Of a stretch of DNA of 64,000 nucleotides, positions 20,441-28,908 are shown piece after piece. Numbering within the stretch: position 1 is the first letter of the stretch; the number at the start of each line of letters is the position of its first letter. The DNA comes from Trichomonas vaginalis G3 (Eukaryota > Parabasalia > Trichomonadida > Trichomonadidae), in NCBI RefSeq assembly GCF_026262505.1, contig NC_067207.1, forward strand, positions 9,888,082 to 9,952,081, written 5' to 3'. Both the position numbers and the translations under genes were made by a program. The notes beneath the pieces are model-generated. The model saw nothing but the letters and a program-made list of their open reading frames with translations, was not told the origin of the DNA and searched no databases.

Positions 20441-20730
20441 TCATACAAAATAAAAATAAATTATTCATAAATGTAAGACATGAATTTTTAAAGTTTATTT
20501 TTTTATTTCATTATGTATGGGCTGAGTGTAAATGTCTTACAATTTTGAAAATTTTTTAAATCTTGATTTATTCAAAAACGTAAGAATAAAAACCGTAAGA
20601 ATCATACATTTTTTACTTCATATGTTAAAAAAATGATACAAAATCGTTCAATATTGTATGAATTCTTACGTTTACAAAAAAAGTCACACAACCCTTCAAC
20701 ATATACTACTTTTGTTGATCAAAAATGACC
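20441..20730. other. Noncoding right border of the Polinton
   Basis: An A+T-rich stretch without a gene. GTAAGACAT at 20,473-20,481 faces ATGTCTTAC at 20,532-20,540, and the word CGTAAGAAT recurs near 20,580-20,610 and inverted near 20,660. No copy of the left-end minisatellite is visible, so the true terminus stays uncertain. Confidence 0.5.
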
Positions 20731-21837
20731 TCACAATGTTTGATCATAAGTGAAGTCATCTTCATGGGTATTTAGAAATTCCAAGAGAAATTGCTTATTT
20801 CTCGCAGATGTAATATCTGAGAAAATCGAATTTAAATATTCATAGAAACCCAAATCATTCTCCGGTTTGAATAATTCATCTGTTGCTTTTTCTGTTTTTT
20901 CTATGAATTTTAATAATTTGATTAATAAATCTTCATTAGGAAGAATTATTGCTGCATTTGTGATAAAATTCCATATTGAGGTAATATGGCAATAATTACA
21001 TTTATAAAATGTAATTTTATCCAAAAATTTTTGGCAAATTCGCATAATAGCATTAATATTTGAAGCTGAGATTAAACATGTGATTACTTCTGTAACTTTT
21101 GGAAAATCATCGCAATTTAATATCTCTTTATATTGAATTGAGAAATAAAAAAAATCAAATGGATTCATTTCTTCAATTTCAAGGAGATTGTAAAAATTGA
21201 TAGAAGTGTTATTGCAACAAATTGTATTTGCAGCAAAAAATATCATTTGCTCGATTCCATTTTTGGAATAAATTTGCTGGAACAATGTTAAATTAAAACA
21301 GTTGCTTAATTTTTCTTCATTGTTTTCATAAAAAAGTAACAAGTTTGCAACTGAAATTTCAAAATTTTGATAATTGCCAGTTATTTCAGTAAATATATAT
21401 ATTTGCTTTTCTTCATCTAAAAATGGCAAATATTGATTTGCAATATTAACTAAAGTTTGGGATAAATTGTTCCAGTTTGATTTTACAATTTGTGAGCACA
21501 TTATGTAATATGTAAATTTATCCGCTTTGTAGGAATTTAAAATTGTTTGTTGTTCTGTTTCAGTTAAATTACTGAATTTTTCAAGATTAATATTGTGATA
21601 AAAAATAGAATCCTTGAAACATTCTGATATCTTTTCAATGTTTAAAACGGATGCTAAAAAATGTAAAAGAACTTCATCAGTCACTGTGATTTTTTTGAAA
21701 AATTTATCCCAATTCAAGCATCCAATTGATCTTTCTGTCATTGTACTTATGCATTGATAAAGTTGATTTAATGAATCCGAAGAATAATCATTATGCTTGA
21801 CTAGTTGAGTTAGTTGATACAGACTGTCGTCAGCCAT
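20731..21837 (-). CDS. Unknown helical protein (368 aa) beside the Mutator-like element
   Basis: MADDSLYQLTQLVKHNDYSS opens a 368-residue protein made almost wholly of helices, rich in Asn, Ile and Cys, without a signal peptide or membrane segment. It could be an armadillo/HEAT-like repeat protein, but I recognise no family. The leader TTCATTTTTTTAAAATG is a host-type TCA initiator, and a near copy (TTTCATTTTTTAATG) stands before the transposase on the other side of the 167-bp repeats. The two genes are divergent and may be one transposon's pair or merely neighbours. The gene looks whole. Confidence 0.55.
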   Translation of the reverse strand: MADDSLYQLTQLVKHNDYSSDSLNQLYQCISTMTERSIGCLNWDKFFKKITVTDEVLLHFLASVLNIEKISECFKDSIFYHNINLEKFSNLTETEQQTILNSYKADKFTYYIMCSQIVKSNWNNLSQTLVNIANQYLPFLDEEKQIYIFTEITGNYQNFEISVANLLLFYENNEEKLSNCFNLTLFQQIYSKNGIEQMIFFAANTICCNNTSINFYNLLEIEEMNPFDFFYFSIQYKEILNCDDFPKVTEVITCLISASNINAIMRICQKFLDKITFYKCNYCHITSIWNFITNAAIILPNEDLLIKLLKFIEKTEKATDELFKPENDLGFYEYLNSIFSDITSARNKQFLLEFLNTHEDDFTYDQTL

Positions 21838-21887
21838 TTTAAAAAAATGAATAAAATTGTATAGTAAATTATATTTGTGAAATTTGT

Positions 21888-22285
21888 GACGCTACATTCA
21901 ATCTAAGACCAATATCTCAAAGAATTCCTCATTTAAGTATTACTTTTCATTGTTTTTTAAAAAATATCTTTGCTTATTTGTTCACTTTTTTGACATTTAT
22001 TATATGCTTTTTATCATATTTCCGATGATATGAATATATATTCTATATAAGAATGACGCTACATTCAATCTAAGACCAATATCTCAAAGAATTCCTCATT
22101 TAAGTATTACTTTTCATTGTTTTTTAAAAAATATCTTTGCTTATTTGTTCACTTTTTTGACATTTATTATATGCTTTTTATCATATTTCCGATGATATGA
22201 ATATATATTCTATATAAGAATGACGCTACATTCAATCTAAGACCAATATCTCAAAGAATTCCTCATTTAAGTATTACTTTTCATT
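21888..22285. repeat. 167-bp tandem repeat, 2.4 copies
   Basis: Units begin GACGCTACATTCAATCTAAG at 21,888, 22,055 and 22,222; the first two are full and appear identical, the third stops after 64 bases. The array fills the gap between the divergent gene at 21,837 and the transposase. It could be the promoter region or a subterminal repeat of the transposon. Confidence 0.95.
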
Positions 22286-22338
22286 TTTGATTCAATTTTC
22301 GAACGGTTTTCGTAAATTTTGCATCATTTCATTTTTTA

Positions 22339-24591
22339 ATGGGAAAATCATCTATATTTAATCAAAAAAGAGCAAACTTTACAGACGAAAATAAAATATT
22401 TATCAGGGAACAATCTGATAAATACCAAAAATCAACATCGAGAGATGAAAAAACGAATATAATCAAACAAGTTCTTCAATATTTTAATATTAAATACGCC
22501 GAAAATGAATCTAAAGCTGTCAGAAGATATTTTAGTTATATTGCAGTTAAAAATATTCCCGCAGTTACTGGAAAATATCCTGATACAATTGTTCGCAAAG
22601 ATATGCTTTATTCGCATGATCATACAAATATTATTAATTCAAATAATATTGAACGTTACTACCGTTGCATCGATCATTCTTGTCAAGCACGTTATTTAGT
22701 TAAAATTGAGAACAGTTCAGTTTCCGAAGATTTACAAAAGGAACATATACCCGAATGCAGACAATTTAAAAAGTTACAAAATGAAAAAAATGATCTTCAT
22801 AAATCAATGACTCTGACAGAAATATACAATAAGGCAATGGCAAAATTTTCTGAAGACAACGGCACTTTTCAGCAGATTAAAAAATTTATGACAGAACTTG
22901 CTGTTGGTACTGATGAAAACCCATTAATTAAAGATTCATTGGTCAGGGAAGTTTATAATAAGTCCAGAAAATTTTCTGTTGGAGAAAAAATTACAGACGA
23001 TGAAATTGCTAATTTTTGTTTAATAAATGGCGAGCAGTTTTTCATTGGCCATGATTTTCAAGCAAATTGTGAGACGATGTTTTTTGGTTTTGAGAAGGCA
23101 ATTCAATTTGCAAAAGAAGCCACAGATTTATTTTGCGATGGAACTTTTAAAATTACACCAAAACATTTTCAAAAAGGACAGATGCTAACAATTATGATTT
23201 GTGAACCTTCAACAAATCAATATCTACCACTTTTATTTATATTCATGAAAAACCGCACATTTGAATCTTATAAGAAGGCATTTGAATATATTTTTACTGT
23301 CAAGGGTATTCAATTTTCAAAGCTAATTCAAATTCATTGTGATTTTGAAAAGGGAATGATAGAGGCACTTCAACAAATTTTCCCTAAAGTCCGTATAATT
23401 GGATGCCTATTTCATTTCAAACAAGCTTTACACAGGAAACTTGTAGCACTTTATACAAAAAATTTCAATACTTTACAAAATTCTTTATTTAAGCTATATT
23501 CTATTACTCCATTCATGTCTCATGAAGAATTTGTACTTACAATGCATATAATTAATCAAAATAAAGTTGATTCGATCAAAGATTATATTGATTATTTCAA
23601 CAAAGTTTGGTTGCCGCACTACAATTTAATATCTCAATATAATAATGCAACTGCAATATTCACTAATGATTGCCTCGAGAGTATGCATTCAGAATTTTCT
23701 TCGTTAAAACATCCAAACATTTATGAAGCTATTAAGAAGATATCTCAAATCCAATTAGATAAATATAACGCCATCAAAAATAACCAGAAGATCGAGCGCC
23801 ATATAAAAACCGTTATCACTGATAGCTACAAAAATTATATTCTTGACTGCTTTCAAAAAGAACTTGAGAAAACAATTTTTTCTATCAAACAATACAACGT
23901 AAGTGATCTTTCTTTGGCTCAGAACGAGATTTCTCCATATGGTTCCATAGAATCGAGTTCATTGTTCGAAAATATTCCAGTTCATGATGCAGATATACTC
24001 AAATCGATCGATCTAACAGATAAAGATACAATGATCACTAAGTTTATTAATGAAAAAAGAGAAAAAATTATGGCATTATTTAATGAAACATTAAATCATC
24101 CAGATTTTAATTCATCCACTCCAATTCAAACTAATTTTGAGCAAGCCGATACAAATCAAGGTTCAGATGCTCCAATTCGCTCCGAAAATTCAAATATTGC
24201 AGACTCTACAGATTTAGAACCAGAAAATCAAAACCATCCTTCTACAAATCAAATGTCTAGTAATCTAGAACATAAGCTGGACCTTCTTGATCATATTGAA
24301 AAACAATTATCGAAAATGCGCTCGTTATTGGGAATTCTTCCTACTACAAATGCTATTGTTGGGCCGTCAAAACAAGTTTCAGTTAATAGCAAGCAAAATT
24401 CTGAAAAAAATAAGAAAAAATCTTCCATAACAACAAAATCAAACAATAAAAAACAAAATTCATCCGACAATCCTCCTAAACGTAAAGCTCCTATTTCGGA
24501 AAGGATTCTCAGCGATAATAACTTATATTTTCAAGTTCATCGAAAGAGATCGAAAAGCAAACGTTCCACATCTACAGAGAAAAAGAATTGA
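22339..24591 (+). CDS. Mutator-like (MULE) transposase
   Basis: A 750-residue transposase that looks whole. Residues 105-140 form a FLYWCH/WRKY-type zinc finger (C110, C115, H136, C140) for DNA binding. The catalytic core follows: DGTF with D267, HCDFEKG with D335, the family's CxxxH-like GCLFHF at 356-359, and NDCLESMH with E447. The last 150 residues are disordered and Lys/Ser/Asn-rich with likely nuclear signals. The enzyme cuts and moves DNA flanked by its terminal repeats. The start is supported by the initiator TTTCATTTTTTAATG. Terminal inverted repeats and a 9-bp target duplication were not found, so a domesticated gene cannot be excluded. Confidence 0.9.
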   Translation: MGKSSIFNQKRANFTDENKIFIREQSDKYQKSTSRDEKTNIIKQVLQYFNIKYAENESKAVRRYFSYIAVKNIPAVTGKYPDTIVRKDMLYSHDHTNIINSNNIERYYRCIDHSCQARYLVKIENSSVSEDLQKEHIPECRQFKKLQNEKNDLHKSMTLTEIYNKAMAKFSEDNGTFQQIKKFMTELAVGTDENPLIKDSLVREVYNKSRKFSVGEKITDDEIANFCLINGEQFFIGHDFQANCETMFFGFEKAIQFAKEATDLFCDGTFKITPKHFQKGQMLTIMICEPSTNQYLPLLFIFMKNRTFESYKKAFEYIFTVKGIQFSKLIQIHCDFEKGMIEALQQIFPKVRIIGCLFHFKQALHRKLVALYTKNFNTLQNSLFKLYSITPFMSHEEFVLTMHIINQNKVDSIKDYIDYFNKVWLPHYNLISQYNNATAIFTNDCLESMHSEFSSLKHPNIYEAIKKISQIQLDKYNAIKNNQKIERHIKTVITDSYKNYILDCFQKELEKTIFSIKQYNVSDLSLAQNEISPYGSIESSSLFENIPVHDADILKSIDLTDKDTMITKFINEKREKIMALFNETLNHPDFNSSTPIQTNFEQADTNQGSDAPIRSENSNIADSTDLEPENQNHPSTNQMSSNLEHKLDLLDHIEKQLSKMRSLLGILPTTNAIVGPSKQVSVNSKQNSEKNKKKSSITTKSNNKKQNSSDNPPKRKAPISERILSDNNLYFQVHRKRSKSKRSTSTEKKN

Positions 24592-25360
24592 TATATGAAG
24601 TCTAATTCCTTTTATAACTATTATATTTTTATTCTTATGACTAAAAAATAATATATTATTTAACAATTTTCATTTTTTTCTTTTAACAATTTCGTTTTAT
24701 TTCCATTTATTGTTAAATGATTTTTAGCATACACCTTTCTTTGTTCATCTTCTAAATACAATTTATTTTTTCTTAGATATAATTATATTCATTCAATTCG
24801 ATCGTCATTTTTCAGTACATGATCGTAATTTTCAATTATTGATCGCGATTTTACTTCAGAATTTGTTCGCAATATTGCTTATCAAAATTATATCTCTATT
24901 CTCTCATTTCTGTTTAGTCAATATCATTACACTCCTATTGTCTAATAACATGCTATTAATTTTCTTAAAATTAAAAAAAAAATATCAACTTTTAAAAACA
25001 GAAACTTAACATCCTTAGGTCAATGGATTTTGATGTGAGATACATTTAATCTGTTTTTCTTTTTTTATTTTAAATAATTGAATATTTATAGTTGTTATGG
25101 GTCTTACATCATGTAAAACGAATTTTCTTAAATTAAATTTACTTTTTCTTCAATCTTTCTTACATATTTATTAAAAAAAATTATCCAAAAAAAGATGTTT
25201 TAGAATGAAAAAAAATAGAAAAATCTTCATTTATAGTCTTTCTTGAATGTATACGTTTTGATTTTTTTCTTTTTTAAAAAATTCAATTTCTAGAAAAATC
25301 GAGAAAAAATCATTTTCTTCTATTTTTAGGACGCCATACCCATTGAAATCGAGTAGGGGT
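24592..25360. other. A+T-rich noncoding region downstream of the transposase
   Basis: About 770 bases of low-complexity A+T-rich sequence with runs of T and A. I see no gene. The sequence AAAATCGAGAAAAAATC and similar near-repeats occur, but nothing organised. Confidence 0.6.
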
Positions 25361-25396
25361 AATTTTAGCTAAAAGTGACACACCTGTAAAAAGTGA

Positions 25397-25430
25397 CACA
25401 CCCTTCACGGGTGTGATTACCGATCGGTAA
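25397..25430. repeat. Hairpin and perfect palindrome
   Basis: CACACCC (25,397-25,403) pairs with GGGTGTG (25,409-25,415) around a five-base loop. Immediately after it, TTACCGATCGGTAA (25,417-25,430) is a perfect 14-base palindrome. Together they could be a protein-binding site of the surrounding element. Confidence 0.8.
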
Positions 25431-25500
25431 TTTCGACAGTTTAGAATTTAAAATTTTTTATGGAACTGTTGCGAGTTTCATAAAGAATTTAAGGAATATA

Positions 25501-25627
25501 AGCAAAGATTTGAATCAAAATCTTAGACCTAAGCCGCTCGATTCGCTCGCGGCTTCCGCGAATTACAGATCAGCAAAGATTTGAATCAAAATCTTCGAAC
25601 TAAGCCGATCGCTTCGCTCGCGGCTTT
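25501..25627. repeat. 71-bp direct repeat with G+C-rich hairpin
   Basis: AGCAAAGATTTGAATCAAAA begins at 25,501 and again at 25,572. Each copy ends in a G+C-rich inverted repeat (AAGCCG ... CGGCTT) with TCGCTCG in the loop, which stands out in an A+T-rich surround. Confidence 0.85.
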
Positions 25628-26004
25628 CTTTATTATTTTAAATTTGCATATTTCCATCAAAAGTTCATAAGGTAAAAAATTTCGTTTATATTATTGCAAA
25701 ATAAAATCTTCATTATCAAAATAATATTAAATAATAATATAATATAATTTATAAACAACTATTATTTAATAAAGTTTAATTGCCAAGGTTCATCTAATTT
25801 TTTGATTTTTAATGTTTTATGAATTTTATTTATCATGTATATATCTAATGAAGATTATATATGTAGAAGATAAGTACCTTAATATGTACGTAAATTTTAA
25901 TGAAATTTATACAACATTATAAAAATTTATGAATAAAAACTTGATATAAAATAACATTTTTATTTTTACTAAGAAAAAAAAAAGGTTTTTGATAATAAAT
26001 TTAT

Positions 26005-26236
26005 TTTATTTCGAAAAAGTAGCAATAATCGTAAAAGGGTATTGATAGGCTTGCTAAAGTAACTAATTTTAGCTGTCAAATACTTTTGTATTTTGAAGTA
26101 AATTAGTATAAATTTGTTTTTACTTTTATTTCGAAAAAGTAACAATAATCGTAAAAGGGTATTGATAGGCTTGCTAAAGTAACTAATTTTAGCTGTCAAA
26201 TACTTTTGTATTTTGAAGTAAATTAGTATAAATTTG
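26005..26236. repeat. 120-bp tandem duplication
   Basis: About 112 bases starting TTTTATTTCGAAAAAGTA are repeated with a period of 120 and only one visible difference (AGC to AAC). The copies run 26,005-26,116 and 26,125-26,236. Confidence 0.9.
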
Positions 26237-26673
26237 ATATTATTTTAACTCCCTTTGAAAACCTCAATTTTCCATACAGAGGGAACGGGAATAGCATCCA
26301 ATATTCCCTGAGAATGGTTGCGCATTCTCAGTTCCCTCTATATTTCGAACGAAGCTCTCATCGGTCTTTTTTTTTAATACTAAACGTTTTTTTTCCCTGT
26401 CACTTTTAGCTAAAATTTGGGTTTGCCGTATTGACATTGTTATTAATCCTCTTTGATATTTATACGTTTTGAAATTTTGGAATGGTCATTGAGATGATTT
26501 GTCTGATTTATCTAATTAATCAATCTGTAAGTATTTGAAATATTTCATCCAATTAAGAAAAAAACCTATCAACTCAGTAAAATTCCCGATGTAAATATTG
26601 GCTCAAATTTTACGAATTTGAGAACTTCGAAGTTTGATTTTGAATATGTATTCAATTTAATTGGATTACTTCA

Positions 26674-28485
26674 ATGACTGAAGAGGAAGTAAAATCTGAT
26701 CCAGAATTCCAGCTGAAGGCAATCGAGAAGGCATATGAGCAATCGTCGCAGCAATTAAATCAGTTAGAGTCGGTTTTGCAAAAATTCAGCACAAATTTTC
26801 AAAGTCAAGAGCATAGCTTAACTGAATTGTATCAAAAAATCAGCAAACAGCAAGGAATACATCGAAATATAGTCAAAGTTCGTGACTGCATCAATGAAAT
26901 TCAGAATAAATTAACTTCGACAGAACAACTTTCTCCTATTTTGAAAACAAATATCGAATCCAACTTTGATGCATATATGGAAGCAATGAATAAAGCTATT
27001 GCTGCCAAGAAATTCCTAAATAGATTTCAATTCAACGATGCTTATAATGAACGAATGGCAATTACTAAACTAATAGAAGCTGCACAAAGAACAATCCTTA
27101 TTTATTTCATCAAATTGGCTCACAGGTCAGCTACGCCTGTGCTTTTATCAAATTTTGCCTTTAAAGATGGAAAATTTGTTCTTACTGAAAAACTTTATGA
27201 AAATCCGATATATCCTGTTGCCGAAGAACTTCTTCGTATGATGAAAAGAATGGCCGAAGTCCTCGATATTACTTTATGCGAAGATCAATACAAAGAATAC
27301 CAAAATGCTCGTATAGATGCAATTAATGAGAGTATTAGTCCTATTCTAGATGCTTCAAAGAAACGTGTTCTGCAAGCTCAAACTTTAGATATCATAGATC
27401 TTCCAAATTACAAGCCAAAAGAGCATCCTATACACACAATTGGTTACTTAGTGAGTTTCTTCTATAAAAGAGAACTCGCATTCGCCAAAGCCATATTTGG
27501 AGAAAAATATAAAAATCCATTTGTCAATTCCTTCACTCCTCTCTTCAATACCTTCAAGAGCATATGTCATTCCGTCATGTTTGCTAATGTGCAGTCCCCC
27601 ATTGACATTCTATTTGATGTAGACCTTGTTTCCACCATTGTTGATGTTTTAGAAAGCGAAGTAAATGAAGATGAATTTTCCATGTTCGCTGTTCAACTTG
27701 CACAAATGTCACACATGTTCCATAGTGGTATAGAGCGAGTACTATCTGCATACAAGAGTGCTGTCCAGCATCATGATCCAGACAACATTCCTGCAAGCGG
27801 TGGAGTGACGGCCAATGTTTCTAATGTAATTATTTTCTTGAAAAAACTGTCAATATACAAGAAAGGAATTGAACAAGTTGGCGGTCTTTCTTTCGACCAA
27901 TTTGCACCTGCTGTCCTTGCAGCGATGTTTAAGAACAATATGGAAAAGGCTACTCGTTACAATGATGATATTTTGAAGCAATTATTCTTAATGAATAACG
28001 CTCATTACGCTCTTATGCAAATTGAAGCATCCCCTGAATTAGCCACGATTACTCCCCAAGAATTCAAGGACACATTGGAGAAAACAATGCAAGATGCACA
28101 AAAAGTTTACATGAACGAGACATGGAATGCAGCATTTCAGATTCTATCGTATGATAAGGCATTCGATGGATTCAAGAAAGGTGATAAGTTGAATACTCAA
28201 CAAAAGAAGATTATTAAAAATAAATTTAAGAAATTCAAAGAAGCTGTGTTGGATATCCAGCAGAAACACAATACATATTGCCTTAAGAATACGAAATTGA
28301 TGGAACCAATTATGAATGAAGCAATTCAGAAAACTCATTCTAAATTTGAGCCATTCTATATGAGATGGCATGATTCTGGCTTTGCATCACATCCAGAAAA
28401 GTATACTGCTGTACAACCTTCGACTTTGGAAGGAATTATCACTAGATTGTATGGAGCAAAGAAGATTCGCAAAACCAGCGTTTAA
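26674..28485 (+). CDS. EXO70: Exocyst complex subunit Exo70
   Basis: A 603-residue protein, close to the usual Exo70 length. Residues 10-70 form a coiled coil, and the rest is a chain of helices. The C-terminal part carries the family landmarks WNAAFQIL, the Lys-rich KNKFKKFKEAVLDIQQKHN, and FYMRWHDSGFASHPEKYTAV, which fits the phosphoinositide-binding end of Exo70. The protein would help tether secretory vesicles to the plasma membrane. The start has TACTTCAATGACTG, a TCA element directly at the ATG, and the next ATG lies far inside, so this start is preferred. The reading frame is whole. Confidence 0.85.
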   Translation: MTEEEVKSDPEFQLKAIEKAYEQSSQQLNQLESVLQKFSTNFQSQEHSLTELYQKISKQQGIHRNIVKVRDCINEIQNKLTSTEQLSPILKTNIESNFDAYMEAMNKAIAAKKFLNRFQFNDAYNERMAITKLIEAAQRTILIYFIKLAHRSATPVLLSNFAFKDGKFVLTEKLYENPIYPVAEELLRMMKRMAEVLDITLCEDQYKEYQNARIDAINESISPILDASKKRVLQAQTLDIIDLPNYKPKEHPIHTIGYLVSFFYKRELAFAKAIFGEKYKNPFVNSFTPLFNTFKSICHSVMFANVQSPIDILFDVDLVSTIVDVLESEVNEDEFSMFAVQLAQMSHMFHSGIERVLSAYKSAVQHHDPDNIPASGGVTANVSNVIIFLKKLSIYKKGIEQVGGLSFDQFAPAVLAAMFKNNMEKATRYNDDILKQLFLMNNAHYALMQIEASPELATITPQEFKDTLEKTMQDAQKVYMNETWNAAFQILSYDKAFDGFKKGDKLNTQQKKIIKNKFKKFKEAVLDIQQKHNTYCLKNTKLMEPIMNEAIQKTHSKFEPFYMRWHDSGFASHPEKYTAVQPSTLEGIITRLYGAKKIRKTSV

Positions 28486-28908
28486 ATATCTACTATTTTG
28501 TTTATAATATACCTAAAAGTATATATGTCGAATTGTTTCTTTTATATTCATTCAAAAAATATCATAATATTTTAATCATGTCCATAAATACATTTTCATC
28601 CGATTTATCATGTAAAAGATCTGAACACAATGTGTTTAATGTTAAAAAGTCTTAGATTGCATACAAATATTGATGCAAGATCATGCAGAAGTCATTTATC
28701 AATGTTGATACTTCTATGTTGGAATCTGTAAGAGCTACTAAATCTATCTGCATATCAATAAAATGAATTTATTCAATCATTACGCATTGAAATAAAGAAT
28801 CGATATATTGTAATATAATTAACAATGGTTTAGTTATGATCTTTTACAAATAACGTTATATTAATAAAATCAAATTACATTTTTTTATTTACTTCAAAAA
28901 GAAAAAAA
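28486..28908. other. Intergenic region, no gene seen
   Basis: The space between the convergent Exo70 and glucosidase genes. It is A+T-rich; no gene or organised repeat is seen. Confidence 0.6.

Larger units (their letters stand above)
1..20700. mobile_element. Polinton (Maverick), broken
   Basis: The family is shown by a set of genes found together only in Polintons and related virus-like elements: a B-family DNA polymerase, a retroviral-type integrase, a FtsK/HerA-type packaging ATPase and a capsid protein candidate. The length of about 20 kb fits. The left edge may lie outside the window; the right edge is placed between the last element-like gene and the gene at 20,731, and I could not find matching terminal inverted repeats. 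I estimate about fifteen breaks, spread over perhaps ten genes, while the ATPase, fibre, most of the primase-helicase and the KilA-N gene look whole. That mix suggests a moderately recent insertion. An adenain-like protease was not recognised. Confidence 0.9.
25361..26417. mobile_element. Possible non-autonomous element with 20-bp terminal inverted repeats
   Basis: AATTTTAGCTAAAAGTGACA at 25,361-25,380 is exactly inverted at 26,398-26,417. The 1.06 kb between them has no gene and contains a hairpin, a palindrome and two tandem duplications. I see no target duplication outside the repeats, so the call is tentative; it could also be the tail of the Mutator-like element next door. Confidence 0.45.

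Noticed and set aside
20473-20540. GTAAGACAT / ATGTCTTAC inverted pair as the Polinton terminus
   Set aside because: Only nine bases and not matched at the left end, so it cannot be taken as a terminal repeat.
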